64,000 nucleotides of DNA from Tomocerus qinae (GCA_020055645.1 CM034546.1:15314001-15378000); one strand, 5' to 3'. Counted from the stretch's first letter, positions 20,651 through 34,400 are shown. Numbers and translations are program-made. The notes: a model not told the origin generated them from the sequence alone.

Positions 20651-21983
20651 AAATACGCAAAGCATGACAAAGACATGTCTGCTTGCTTAGACAGCTAATC
20701 TGGGAATCTAATCTGTTTTAGTACACACGTACCAAATGCCCTAAATTTTTACCGGGGAATTATTTCGAAACGGGGAATTATAGTTTCAAAGGCTGACTTT
20801 TAAGGGGGAAAATCGATATAGTTGCCCTACCGGGGAACTATTTCGATACGGGGAATTATATCGATTATTACGGTATTAAACACAAAATATGTTTTCTCTT
20901 AAATTTGATGGGTTGTTGCAGAAGATTAGCGAATATATAAAGCACAACTAAAGTACTTAAACTTATCAGTGGCAATCGAATTTTATCCAAGCAATATACA
21001 AAATGATGAAAAATGCTAATGACATTGAAATGAAGATTAACACAAAAGAAGGCGTGTCAAATGTATTTTGGACCAACACTGTTAATGGCACATAATGAAA
21101 CTTTTCGTTTGGTTCACAATAAACTGCAGTCATTTCAAACTCATATTGAATCATTTGTACAGTATCCCATTTTGTTTTTTTCAGGAATGGCACATAGCCT
21201 AATGCACTACGGATGACAGTGGATCTCTTCTTTGAAAGTTTTTTAACATATTTTGCGCTAAAATTGTAAAATGTTGCCATCAATTCTGATTAATGAGCAT
21301 TCTTGTTCTATTCCCGTCATATAAAATGACCCTCTACATTCAGGTCTTGTTGTAGGCATTGCTTGACTGCTATATATATCGGTGGCTATTACAGTTTGCT
21401 GGTGAAGGTGAGCGTTAATAGTTTTCCAAATAATTATCCATTTATCTTCTTGGACTTGTGCACCTATTTCCACAAATTTGAATTTGGGTGAATAAAACTC
21501 GCCGGTAGATACAAAAAACTTGTATTGGTCTTCTATGAATAAAAAGTAGATTGGACAAACAAAATAAAGTTGAAAGTTTGGGGACCAATCTATCAGAAGA
21601 GATTCTTTCTTTTTATGTTCATATATTACTATCACATTCGATGCCAAACGATTGACTTCCTGTCCAAATACAATGGACCAATTTATGTCCTTTTTATCTG
21701 GCTCAACAATCACATTAATACTGCACTGACTGTTGGACAAATCTGAAGGCTTGTCTGCATCTCGATACAAAAGTGTTTTGTTCGAAGTATAGTTTACTAT
21801 AGTCCAAGGTTGAGAATTCTGATTGGCAACCAAAAATAAGTGGACCAACTTTGAGTTTTGGAAATATACTACATTGAAATCACAGTGTTGAAAATATGAT
21901 AAATCTTTAGCACTGTCTGTTCCAAATAATATTTGAAAAAGCGTCAGAACACAGATTATTATTTTGAGACGCATTGTTTCCAA

Positions 21984-24900
21984 ACCTGGGAACTTACAAA
22001 GTTACAAAAACATTATTGCAGAAAGTTACAAAACATTGAGATAAAGGCTCAATTGAATTAAATAAAGTTATAATGAAAATAAAGTGAATTATAAAGTGGT
22101 AAATAGTACCCCAAATATATACAAATGAAATAATCGAAAACAAATGATTTTATTATAAGTATAGTTTTCAAATGTAGCAGTCCTACATAGAGCTTTTGCA
22201 ATGAAGCAAAAATGGATACAGCGTTGATAAAGGTTGATATTTCTATTTGTTGTGTTTTGATAATAGACTCCTTATATAGCAACGACATACTTAGGTGATT
22301 CCAGCCACTGTATATTTATTGACACGGTAAAATATTCCTCGTTATATTGGGTAAACATCGTATATGGGGCTGGAGAAACTGCTATTATCTTAACTTTATA
22401 CATATACGATATAAAGCTAGGCAAAATGGTTAAGTGACATTCGACAGGCGTTATAATATGTTTGGATGATACTATTAGTAAATGTAAGTAAGATAAAATA
22501 AAGTTTTTGTATGTATATATTTTACATCGCAATACTCTACTCTAGTTTACCTGTCCTATATTAAGTGAAGTAAAGTACTTGTTGATAACGACGTTACTAT
22601 GTTACTTGTTACCACGATTCATGGACATAAACCGAACGGAGAAAAGAATATTCACCCACATCTAGTTTGCAAAACAACTAAGCTTTGGATATTTTCTATT
22701 TTTCTGACAGTATAAATTAAGTTACTTTGTTGTTTCAATCTAGATTGAGCTGTTCTAGTATATTGACATCAAAAAGTAAATACTCTAACCTAACGAATAA
22801 CAATAGTCCACCAATTATTGGTCATTGATATCCATGATTACAAATAATTAATTCTAAAGTAGTAATGTATATATTCATGTAAATACTTACTATCATAAGA
22901 ATATACAGTACATTGTATAAAACCATTGTACAATTATCTTAAAGGAGTTTTACAAATGCTTATAGCCTAACTGCGATTTGAGAACGATTTTAAAATCATG
23001 TACTCAGTATATTTTATTTGGTATAACTATTAAAAAGGAAAATAAATTTTGTTATAAACAAAAATGACATTTTGAATTAGATCAAAATCAAAATGTTTAA
23101 ATTTTTAGTAGGGGAGACTGGGGATAGTGTACGAACTTTTTATTTATACAATTTTATAAAATCGCTCAGAGAAAAATAAATTCATTTTAAATATTGGATG
23201 TAAAGAGTATGTTATTATGTGTAGTTTGCGTATTTTTCAGTATTTTTTGTCCCACATTTGAAAGTACAATATTTTATTTTGGAAAGGTAACATTTTTCGT
23301 ACACTATACCCAGTACTGGGTATAGTGTACGAATACCATGGGGATAGTGGACGAAATAATTTTTATTACCACATAATGATAAAAATTTTATTTTGTCTCT
23401 CTTTTTATTGAAGTTCCCCCTTTTGTGGAGGCAGTCACGGAGGGATTTTCCTTTTTGCTTCAGTTGTCGATTTTTCTGCTTTTCTCCCAACAATATAGTG
23501 AATTTTCGTCTTTTTGTGACCTTTGGCAAAATATTTTTCTAGTCCCTGCTTTGAAAACAAGAATTATCCCATGCAGCATTCTTATATACTAGTGAGTATG
23601 ACTTAAGGCTCAAAATTGTATTCAAATTGTAACAAATATCCCTGTTATAAGTGATAATTGAACATTCGTCAACTATACCCATTACGACTTTTTCGACATA
23701 AATATTTCTGTTTGTAAAACATTTGCAATGATAGTCGCAAATAACATTGGATATCATCTGTAGGAATATGTTTACTCTGTCAAAAAATTCTTACTCTTTA
23801 AAATCTTTGAAATAGATCTCTGTGCAAAATCATGTGACGCCTTGAAATTTTACTTTTGCATGTTTTTTCACTCAGAAAACATAGTTTTAATTTTATAAAA
23901 TAGTGTGTGAGCCGGATTTTTACAATTTTTTGCTATGCCGCCTTCAATGAAATACTACGCATTTTGAAAATTTTACACATGGAAATAAGTCACGGGTTCC
24001 TTGAAAATTCTTAAGTTCGTACACTATACCCATTCGTACACTATACCCAGTCTCCCCTACATGGATTCAGTATTTACATCCCCGAGTTTCGGGTATGTGA
24101 ATTTTAGAAATGTAGATAATTATTTACAGATATATATTTTAAATGTTATTATTATTAGTTGAATAAAGTTTAACTTCGGCCAATTTAGACTAATCCTATT
24201 CCTATCATCATTAAAATCATTATGCTTGGTGACGTCAAAAAGACGTCATGTCTCATTGGAAACAAATTTTGGTAAATTTTAAATCAACCGATAATGACGT
24301 TACAAATCATGATATGATAGTGATAGGAATAGTATAAGTAGCCCCTGATTTCATTCTATACTTCTCGTTGACGACATATACTTTGAATTTTGAAGTGTCT
24401 CTAGCAGTATTTGTTGATGCTACGATAATATCTACCCACAGTATTTGAAAATTTCGTGTATATACAGAATACAGACGTAGATGTATAATATTATGGCGAT
24501 TGGACGAACTATTACACTCTTGACTCTTATTCCTGCAAATACACAAAGAGAAAGACTACAAACTTAGACATCATTTTTGTGTGACACTCGCTAGGCTTTA
24601 TGTAGTTGAACGGTATTCTTATCTGTACTTCAGTCAGTGTAAGTATTATGCATAGACTTAATAAGTCAGAAATTCAAAGCAAAAGTTCTACAAGAGTATT
24701 AGATACATAAGATAGCTTTATGTAACTGGCGCCTTTCTGAATGTCTAGCCAAAGAGTTGACATAAATAATTGATTAAGTGCTGCTTTGCTTGTTTGGCTT
24801 ATCATATAGAACAGAAAATGAGGAGTGAGGAGTTCAAATACATATAGCATACAATATACATATAGCCAAGGTTCATATAGTTAGTTATCTGAGACTTTTC

Positions 24901-25839
24901 TAGCCAGGTAGTTTGTATTCTAATGGTTTCAGCGTTTCAGGTCGTTTCTTACGCCCAATAATTAGATTTATTATTGAATCTAGGAAAGAATGAATTGAAT
25001 GGATGAACTGATAACAAGTTAACAGAAATAAGTTGATTATCAAGAAACAACCTTTAACAGCCACGTTGACCGCAATTAGCTCTGGAAAATAATATGTAGT
25101 AGGCATAGTTTAATATTAACTTTTATTTGTTTGACCGATTAGAAGTTAGAGGGCAGTTTAAAACTGAATTTTATGTTCATAAATACAACAGTATGAAAGA
25201 TTAAACAATTTTAATAATTTATTAGCTTAACCAGTCTTGTCTAAAAATTGTCTTTGTTACATTTTATTTTGTTGTCCTTTCCTCATACATAGAATTGACT
25301 TTTTAAGCATGATCTGGATAAACTAATTTATAGTCAATTTTAATTCTATAATAGTAATTAAAGACCGACAGAATAAATAGCGTGCCAAGAGCAGTTAGTT
25401 CATCAATAAATAACCAATCCCAGCAATCCCACCACTTTTGATGGTCATACATATATATTAATAAAATAAACATTATTTATGGTCTTAGTCAATTTATAAT
25501 TCACATTTCACAAAATTTTAATACAAAGGGTTAGTGCATTTAATTGGGCCGTATAAAGTGCAATGAAACCAAATGTTAAAATAAATTAAAACCTCAGATT
25601 CATTTGATTAATACTGCTAATTTATAATATAACATTTAACATTAAGTCACATGACGTTTATTTACATTTTGTGATATTAAAACACTTAAATGAATTGTAA
25701 CTTTTTACTAACAGAACAACTATCCAAATTCTGGAAAAGGTAATAATTATGTTTCAGTAGCCCGTGCGTTGAAGACTCAATTTCGAAAGATAAACAATAT
25801 TAATTAATATTGCTTTATCAAGTATGAGTTATTGAGATA
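21984..25839. repeat. Duplicated receptor 5' flank, copy A (contains a DNA transposon)
   Basis: The sequence upstream of receptor copy A is repeated upstream of copy B at 27755-30633 with only small differences, and more diverged upstream of copies C and D. It is the spacer of a tandem unit of about 4.8 kb. No gene was recognised in it. Apparent open frames recur or break between the copies in step with indels, as non-coding DNA does. Confidence 0.9.
23111..24057. mobile_element. TA-inserting DNA transposon, 947 bp, non-autonomous
   Basis: Ends GGGGAGACTGGG followed by ATAGTGTACGAA (one mismatch between the two inverted ends over ~25 bp). TA lies at 23109-23110 and 24058-24059. The homologous flanks of copy B (TA at 28908-28909) and copy C (TA at 33567-33568) lack it, giving direct empty sites. 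The terminal motif is repeated inside: twice at the right end and as a perfect 38-bp palindrome at 23296-23333. Minus-strand open stretches of 104 and 72 codons (starting M-P-K-V-T-K-R-R-K) are basic and may be transposase leftovers. No DDE motif was identified. TA targeting fits Tc1/mariner-type elements. Confidence 0.93.
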
Positions 25840-27754
25840 TCATATTGAAATGCTTGATTTTTGCTTGACCAGTATTACAACCGTCTTGTTATTTCTATTA
25901 AAATTGATTCCCTTCAAATAATTTACACCTAACTTAAATCCGTGGTAAATCAACTGCGGAATATTTTTACCAATTATGAATTCACAAAAGCAGATTACAA
26001 TGGAATAAATCAAAAACCAACCGTATATCATAAAAATGGTGTGGAATTTCATATTAAGGCTAATTGGTGTCTGTTGGTTGTGGCTTAATTTAGGCAATCG
26101 ATTTACTTGACTGGCAAAAATAAATCGTTCGAAATCTATATCTATATTAGTAAATCCTATTTCCAAATGCAACTGGAAAAATTTTTGAAATTGTAAACGA
26201 AAAGAAGAAAAGAAATATCTAACAATAAATCTTCTGTCATTATATTCTAAAACAGTTGTGCAAAAGGATTTGGGATATCTTTCAATTATATGGTACATGA
26301 CTTCTGTAAGATATTGGTTTGAAGTAGGCAGGAAAGCTTTGTTGTTGAAATCCATTAAAACTTCAATGATGGCATATACATTTCGCTCAAATGTTTCATT
26401 GGAGTATGACATCCAATAAAACGATTGTGTGTTTTCCCTAATTTTATCTTCTAGTTTGTGTTTAATAAATATCTCTGCTTCATGTCTTTCATAAGTATGG
26501 TTCACAAAAACCATCATTTTGTATTTGTGCTCCATTAAATCGTGGAAATCGAAAAGACGTTTTCTCTCTGGGGGAGCTATGATTTCACCAGTCATGTAAG
26601 TTTCATATTGAGAGGAGATAATAAAAGCGGAAATTGAAACTATTAAACATAGAATGTGTCTTCTCTTAAATTTGGTGGGTTGGTGCAGAAGATAAGCGAA
26701 TGTATAAAACACTATTAAATTACATATTCTTATCAGTGGCAAACGATTTTTTTGGAAACCATACAAAATGATAAAAAATGATAATAAAAAAGAAATGAAG
26801 ATTAACACAAAAGAAGGCGTGTCAAATGTATTTTGGACCAACACTGTTAATGGCACATCATGAAAATTTTCGTTCGGTTCACAATAAAGACCAGTCATTT
26901 CAACCTCAAATTGAACAATTTGTGCAATATCCCATGTTGTTTTTTTCAGGAATGGCACAGAGCCTAATGAAATGCAGATGTCAGCAGACTTTTTCTTTGC
27001 AAGTCTGTTAACATACTCTGCTGTAAAATTATAAAATGCTGCCATCATTTCAATCTTTCTGATCGCGGCGCATTCCTGTTGCTTGACGGTCACATAAAAT
27101 GATCCCCTACACTCAGGTCTTGTTGAAGGCATTGATTGACTGCTGTGTAGGTCTTCAGCTATTACAATTTGCCGGTGAAGGTGAGCGTTAAAGGTTTTCC
27201 AAATAATTATCCATTTATCTTCTTGGAGTTGTGTACCTATTTTCACAAATTTGAATTTGGGTGAATAAAATTCGCCGGTAGATACATAAAACTTGTATTT
27301 GTCGTCTATAAATAAAAAGTAGATTGGACAAACAAAATAAAGTTGAAAGTTTGGCGACCAATTCATCAGTAAGGATTTTTTTCTTTTGATGTTCGTAGAT
27401 TACTATCACATTCGATGACAAGCGATTGACTTCCTGTCCAAATACAATAGACCAATTTATGTCATTATCTGGCTCAACAATCACATTAATGCTGCACTGG
27501 CTGTTGGACAAATCTGAAGGCTTATCTGCATCTCGATACAAAAGTGTTTTGTTCGAAGTATAGTTTACTATAGTCCAAGGTTGAGAATTCTGATTGGCAA
27601 CCAAAAACAAGTGGACCAACTTTGAGTTTTGGAAATATACTACATTGAAATCACAATGTTGAAAATATGATAAATTTTTAGCACTGTCTGTTCCAAATAA
27701 TATTTGAAAAAGCGTCAAAACACAGATTATTATTTTGAAGCGCATTTTTTTCAA
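25840..27754 (-). CDS. IR-like receptor copy B, single exon with one frameshift
   Basis: Divergent ionotropic-glutamate-receptor-like chemoreceptor, a ligand-gated cation channel type expected in the dendritic membrane of sensory neurons (family inference). The signal peptide starts at 27754 (FKIIICVLTLFQILFG). The frame runs to about 27375 and then shifts by one base in a run of seven A (intact copy D has a G-interrupted run one base shorter). The rest runs from there to the stop at 25840. After the shift all landmarks are present: V-P-L-T-V-L-V-Q-N-T-F-D before TM1, TM1, the second hydrophobic segment, M3 followed by TGEIIAPPERKRLF, S2 and M4. Either a recent pseudogene or a homopolymer error in the assembly. 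If the error reading is right the protein is about 640 residues and would be functional. Confidence 0.75.
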
Positions 27755-30633
27755 ACCTGGGAACTTACACAGTTACAAAAACATTATTGCATAAAGTTAC
27801 AAAACATTGAGATAAAGGCTCAATTGAATTAAATAAGGTGATAATGAAAATAAAGTGAATTATAAAGTGATAAATAGTACCCCAAATATATACAAATGAA
27901 ATAATCGAAAACAAATGATTTTATTTTAAGTATAGTTTGTAGCAGTCCTACATAGAGCTTTTTTGCAATGAAGCAAAAATGGATACAGCGTTGATAAAGG
28001 TTGATATTTGTATTTGTTGTGTTTTGATGATAGACTCCTTAGCATCGACATACTTAGGTATTAGGTGATGTCAGCCACAGCCACAGTATATCTATTGACA
28101 CAATAAAATATTCCTCGTTGTTTTGGGAGAATTAGTATTATACCTAGACATTGCATATGGGGCTGGAGACACTGCTATTATCTTAACTTTATACATATAA
28201 AGCTAGGCAAAATTCTTCAGTGACATTCGACAGGCGTTATAGTTATAATAATATGTTTGGATGATATAGTAAATGTAAGTAAGATAAAATAAAGTTTTTG
28301 TATGTATAAATTTTACATCGCAATACTCTACTCTAGTTTACCTGTCCTATATTAAGCGAAATAAAGTACTTGTTAATAACGACGTTACTATGTTACTTGT
28401 TACCAAGATTCATCGACATAAACCGAACGGAGAAAAGAATATTCGCCCACATCTAGTTTACAAAACAACTAAGCTTTGGATATTTTCTATTTTTCTGACA
28501 GTATAAATTAAGTTACTTTGTTGTTTCAATCTAGATTGAGTTGTTCTAGTACATTGACATCAAAAAGTATAGGTACTCTAACCTAACGAATAACAATAGT
28601 CCACCAATTCTTATTGGTCATTGATATCCATGATTACACATAATTAATTCTAAAGTAGTAATGTAATATATTCATGTAAATACTTACTATCATTAGAATA
28701 TACAGTACATTGTATAAAACCGTTTATACAATTAACTTAAAGGAGTTTTACACATGCTTATAGCCTAACTGCAATTTGAGAACTATTTTAAAATCATGTA
28801 CTCAGTATAATTTATTTGGTATAACTATTAAAAAGGAAAATAAATTTTGTAATAAACAAAAATGACATTTTGAATTAGATCAAAATCAAAATGTTTAAAT
28901 TTTTTAGTACATGGATTCAGTATTTACATCCCCGAGTTTCGGGTATGTGAATTTTAGAAATGTAGATATTTATTTGCAGATATATATTTTAAATGTTATT
29001 ATTATTAGTTGAATAAAGTTTAACTTCGGCCAATTTAGACTAATCCTATTCCTATCATCATTATGCTTGGTGACGTCAAAAAGACGTCATGTTCCATTGG
29101 AAACAAATTTTGGTAAATTTTAAATCAACCGATAATGACGTTACAAATCGTGATATGATAATGATAGGAAAATAGGAATAGTATACGTAGCCCTTTATTA
29201 CTACTGATTTCATTCTATATTTCTCGGCGATGACATATACTTGGAAGTGTCTCTCAGTATTTATTGATGCTACGATAATATCTACCCACGGTATTTGAAA
29301 ATTTCGTGTATATACAGACGTAGATGTATAATATTATGGTGATTGGAGGAACTATTACACTCTTGACTCTTATTCCTGCAATACACAAAGACTGCAAATT
29401 AGAAATCATTTTTGCGTGACATTCGCTAGTTGAACGGTATATCTGTACTTCAGTCAGTGTAAGTATTATGCATAGACTTAATAAGTCAGAAATCAAAGCA
29501 ATAGTTCTACAAGAGTATAGATTCCATAGCTTTATGTAACTGGCGCCTTTCTGAATGTCTAGCCAAAGAGTAGACATAAATAATTGATGAAGTGCTGCTT
29601 GTTTGGCTTATCATATACAACAGAAAATGAGGAGTGAGGAGTTCAAATACATATAGCTTACAATATGCATATAGTCAAGGTTTATATAGTTAGTTATCTG
29701 AGACTTTTCTAGCCAGGTAGTTAGTATTCTAATGGTTTCAGGTCGTTTCTTACGCCCAATAATTAGATTTATTATTGAATCTAGGAAAGAATGAATTGAA
29801 TGGATGAACTGATAACAAGTTAACAGCCATAAATTGATTACAAAGAAACAACTTTTAACAGCCAGGTTGACCGCAATTAGCTCTTCAAAATAATATGTAG
29901 TTGGTACTTTAATATTAAGTTTTATTTGTTTGAACGGTTAGAAGTTAGAAGGCAGTTTAAAACTGAATTTCATAATCATAAATACAACAGTATGAAAGAT
30001 TAAACAATTTTAATAATTTATTAGATTAACCAGTCTTGTCTAAAAATTGTCTTCGTTACATTTTATTTTGTTGTCCTTTCCTCATACATAGAATTAACTT
30101 TTTAAAGCATGATCTGGATAAACTAATTTATAGTCAATTTTAATTTTATACTATTAATTAAAGACAGAGCATAAATAGCGTGCCAGGAGCAGTTAGTTCA
30201 TCAATAAATAACCAATCCCAGCAATCCCACCACTTTTGATGGTCATACATATATATTAATAAAATAAACATTATTTATGGTCTTAGTCAATTTATAATTC
30301 ACATTTCGCAAAATTTTAATACAAAGGGTTAGTGCATTTAATTGCGCCGTATAAAGTGCAATGAAACCAAATGTTAAAATTAATTAAAACATCAGATTCA
30401 TTTGACTACTGCTAATTTATAATATAACATTTAGCATTAAGTCATATGACGTCTATTTACATTTTGTGATATTAAAACACTTAAATGAATTGTAATTTTT
30501 TACTAACAGAACAACTATCCAAATTCTGGAAAAGGTAATAATTATGTTTCAGTAGCCCCTGCATTGATGACTTAATTTCGAAAGATAAACAATATTAATT
30601 AATGTACTTTATCAAGTATGAGTTATTGACATA
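27755..30633. repeat. Duplicated receptor 5' flank, copy B
   Basis: Homologous to 21984-25839 without the 947-bp transposon. After removing that element both flanks are about 2.85-2.9 kb. Close identity throughout shows that the duplication of units A and B is recent. No gene recognised. Confidence 0.9.
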
Positions 30634-32553
30634 TCATATTGAAATGGTTGATTTTTGCTTTACCAGTATTACAACCGTCTTGTTATTTCTATTAAAATTG
30701 ATTTCCTTCAAATAATTTACACCTAACTTAAATCCGTGGTAAATCAACTGCAGAATATTTTTACCAATTATGAATTCACAAAAGCAGATTACAAAAGAAT
30801 AAAACAAAAACCATCCGTAAATTATGAAAATGGTGTGGAATTTCATATTCAAGCTAATTGGTGTCTGTTGGTTGTACTTCAATTTAGGTAATCGATTTAG
30901 TTGACTGTCAAAAAGAAATCGTTCGTTTTCTAAATCGACATTAGTAAATCCTATTTCCATATGCAACTGGGAAAATTTTTGAAATTGAAAACGAAAAGAG
31001 GAAAAGAAATACCTTACAATAAGTCTTCTGTCATTATATTCTAAAACAGTTGTGCAAAAGGATTTGGGATATTTCTTAATTATATGGTACATAGTGTCAG
31101 TAAGATATTGATCTGAGCAAGGTAGAAAAGTTTTGTTTTTGAAATCCATTAAAACATCAATTAGTTTATATAAACTGTCGTCATATGTTGTATTGGAGGA
31201 TAACATCCAAAAAAATGGTTGTATGTTTTCTCTAATACGATCTTCTAGTTTGTGTTTAAAAAATTTCTCTTCTTCATGTCTGTGATAAGTATAGTTCTCA
31301 AAAACAATCATTTTGTATTTGTTGTGCAATAAATCATGGAAATCGAAAAGACGTTTTCTCTCTGGCGGAGCTATGATTTCACCTGTCATGTAAGTTTCAT
31401 ATTGAGTAGAGATAATAAAAGCGGAAATTAAAACTGTCAAACAAAGAAAGTGTCGACTCTTAAATTTGGTGGGTTGTTGCAGAAGATTAGCAAATGTATA
31501 AAACACTGTTAAGTTGCATATTCTTATCAGTGGCATCCGATTTTTTTGCAAACCATACAAAATGATAAAAAATGATAACAAAAATGAAAAGAAGATTAAC
31601 ACAAAAGAAAGCGTGTCAAACGTATTTTGAACCAACACTGTTAATGGCACATCATGAAACTTTTCGTTTGTTTCACAATAAACTGCAGTCATTTCAAACT
31701 CATATTGAACAATTTGTGCAATATCTCATGTTGTTTTTTTCAGGAATGGCACAGGGCCTAATGAAATCCGGATGTCAGCAGACCTCTTCTTTGGAAGTCT
31801 TTTTACATATTCTGCTGTAAAATTATAAAATGTTGCCATCATTTCAATCTTTCTAATCACTGAACATTCCTGTTGCTTGGCCGTTATATAAAATGACCCC
31901 CTACACTCTGGTCTTCTTGTAGGGTTTATTTGACTGCTAGATACGTCTTCGGCTAACACAATTTTTTCGTGAAGGTGGGAGTTAAAAATTGTCCAAATAT
32001 TTATCCACATGTCTTCTTGGACTAGTGCACCTATTTCCACAAATTTGAATTTGGGTGAATAAAACTTGCCAGTAGATACAGAAAACTTGTATTGGTTTTT
32101 TATAAATAAAAAGTAGATTGGACAAACAAAATAAAGCTGAAAGTTTGGCGACCAATTCATCAGAAGGGATTCTTTCTTTTTATGTTCATATATTACTATC
32201 ACATTCGAAGCCAACCGATTGACTTCTTGTCCAAATACAATAGACCAATTTATGTCCTTATTATCTGGTTCAACAACCACATTAACGCTGCATGGGCTGT
32301 TTGTCAATTCTGATGGATTATCTGCATCTCGAAGCAAAACAGTTTTGTCCAGTTTTTCGAAGCAAGTATAACTCGCAATAGTCCAAGGTTGAGAATTTTG
32401 ATTGGCTACCAAAAACAAGTGAACCAACTTTGAGTTTTGGAAATATACTACATTGAAATCACAGTGTTGAAAATATGACAAATTTTTAGCACCGACAGTT
32501 CCAAATAATATTTGAAAAAGCGTCAAAACACAGATAATTATTTTGAAATGCAT
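30634..32553 (-). CDS. IR-like receptor copy C, single exon with one in-frame stop
   Basis: Same family and layout as copies B and D. Signal peptide at 32553 (FKIIICVLTLFQILFG). The frame is uninterrupted except for TGA at 31726-31728, where copies A, B and D have TGG (Trp) in the context FLKKT-(T/K)-W-D. The second half continues in the same frame to 30634. All membrane segments and the TGEIIAPPERKRLF motif are present. Residues are otherwise conserved, with no frameshift. So this is a one-codon nonsense allele, a very young pseudogene, a rare readthrough case, or a base-call error. A readthrough product would be about 639 residues. Confidence 0.75.
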
Positions 32554-34400
32554 TTTTTTAAACCTGGGGATTCACTAAGTTACATAAACATTATTGCATA
32601 AAGTTACAATGACTTAATTAGGAGCAACTTTTAAGTATAGTTTTCAAATGTAGCAGACCTACATAGCGCTTTTACAATGAAGCAAAAATGGATGAAGTGT
32701 TGATTAAGGTTGATATTTGTATTTGTTGTGTTTTGATGATAGACTCCTTAGCATCGACATACTTAGGTGATGCCAGCCACAGTATATCTATTGACACAGT
32801 AAAATATTCATCGTTGTATTAGGAGAATTCGTATACCTAGACCTCGTATATGAGGGTTGGAGAAACTGCTATTATCTTAGCTTTATACATGTACGATATA
32901 AAGCTATAGGCAAAACTCTTGAATGACATTCGACAGCGTTATATATTGGGATGATACTATTAGTAAATGTAAGTAAGATAAAGTTTTTTTATGTATATAT
33001 TTTATATCGCAATAAACTACTCTAGTTTACCTGTCCTATATAAGATTCATGGATATAAACCGAACGGAGAAAAGAGTATTCACTCACGTCTTGTTTACAA
33101 AACAACTAAGCTTTGAATGTTTTCTATTTTTTGATAGTATAAAATAAATTTCTTTTGTTGTCTCAATCTACATTAAGTTGTTCTAGTACATTGACATCAA
33201 AAAGTAGGTACTCTAATCTGACGAATCATAATTTTCCACCAATTCGTATTGGTAATTTATCCCCATGATTACTTATAATTAATTCTAAATTAGTAAGATT
33301 GTAATATATTCATACAAATACTTAATATCATTACAATATACATACAGTAAACTGTACAAAACTATTGCATAATTATATTAATTCGGTTTTAAAAAGATTA
33401 ATGCTCCAACTGCAATTAGAGAACGCATTTAAAATAATGTAGTCAGTATATAGTTCACTTGGTATGGTATACAACCATTAAAATGAAAAATGACCTTTAT
33501 CTTTGTAATGAACAAAATTGAAATTTTACATTAGATCAATGTTCAATAAATGTTTAAATTTTTTAGTACATGGATTAAGAATTTACATCCCCGAGTTTAG
33601 GGTATTTGAATTAAAAGTCTTCAAAGTCGATAATTATTTGCAGATATATATTTCCAATTTTTGAGAGTTGTATTGAATTTGCTACATTGAGGTAAAACGG
33701 GAAGTGAGAAAAATACCTGGTGAATTAACTAAGCATAAAATTGTTACTATTATTAGTGGAATAAAGTTTAAGCCCGCTTTAGACTCGACTCATCCTATTA
33801 CTATCATCATCATGCTTATTCATGTCTCATTGGAAACAAATTTTGGTAGATTTAAAATCAACTAATAATGATGTCACAAATCGTGATAATAATAGGAATA
33901 GAATAAGTAGCCTATTATTCCTACTGATTATGCTTCTCGACATCGACATACTCTTTGAATTGTCTCTAGCAGTATTATCGATGCTACGAAAATATTTGCC
34001 CACAGTCTTCGGAGAATTTGTGTAAGTAATTCATGCAATACACAAGAACTACAAAGCTATATAGACATAATCCTTGCATGATATTCATCAGGCTTTATAT
34101 GGTTGAATGCTATTCTTACTTCAGGCAGTATAAGTATTAAGTATAGACTTAGTAAGTCAGAAATTCAAACCAATATAGTTTTACAAGAGTATAAGATTCC
34201 ATAGCTTTATGTAACTGGCGCCTTCCTGAATGTCTAGCCAAAAAGTAAGCATACATCACTGATTAAGTGCTGCTTGTTTGGCTTATCATGTAGAACAGAA
34301 AATGAGAAGTTTAAATACATATAACATACAATATACATATATACCTATAGTCATAATATACCACATATACCTGTCTGAGACTTTTCTAGCCAGGTAGTTT
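32554..34400. repeat. Duplicated receptor 5' flank, copy C (more diverged)
   Basis: Aligns in blocks with 27755-29750 (for example the motif GCATCGACATACTTAGGTGA near 32750, and TTTACCTGTCCTATAT near 33030) but with many more indels. The C unit therefore separated earlier than A and B did. No gene recognised. Confidence 0.85.

Larger units (their letters stand above)
18967..20873 (-). mobile_element. pogo-like (Tc1/mariner) DNA transposon, internally deleted, TA target duplication
   Basis: Ends are CCGTAATAATCGA (18967-18979) and its reverse complement (20861-20873), 13 bp perfect and continuing imperfectly. TA flanks both sides (18965-18966 and 20874-20875). Paralogous copies B (TA at 26641-26642) and D (TA at 44671-44672) keep the empty site, so the borders are firm. 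A subterminal motif (GGGGAATTATTTCGAAAC then GGGGAATTATAGTTTC) occurs near both ends, at about 19052-19091 and 20754-20793, in direct orientation; these may be transposase-binding sites. Inside are the ends of a transposase gene and a LINE fragment. The catalytic core is missing, so it is non-autonomous. Confidence 0.92.
17929..21983 (-). pseudogene. IR-like receptor copy A, pseudogene interrupted by insertions
   Basis: Fourth member of a family whose intact copy is at 43813-45780. Segments in order: signal peptide plus N-terminal domain 21983-21285 (ends in a frameshift caused by an ~8-base deletion near 21285); TM1 region 21283-20990; another frameshift near 20985, after which the frame continues with a DKIRLPLI segment to 20876; a 1907-bp transposon at 18967-20873 splitting the second membrane region; the conserved APPERK-type segment near 18890; an unknown ~250-bp insertion at about 18532-18782; and the C-terminal part with M4 from 18444 to the stop at 17929. 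Several independent lesions mean it cannot make a full receptor. It is the array end copy, next to the truncated unknown gene. Confidence 0.85.
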
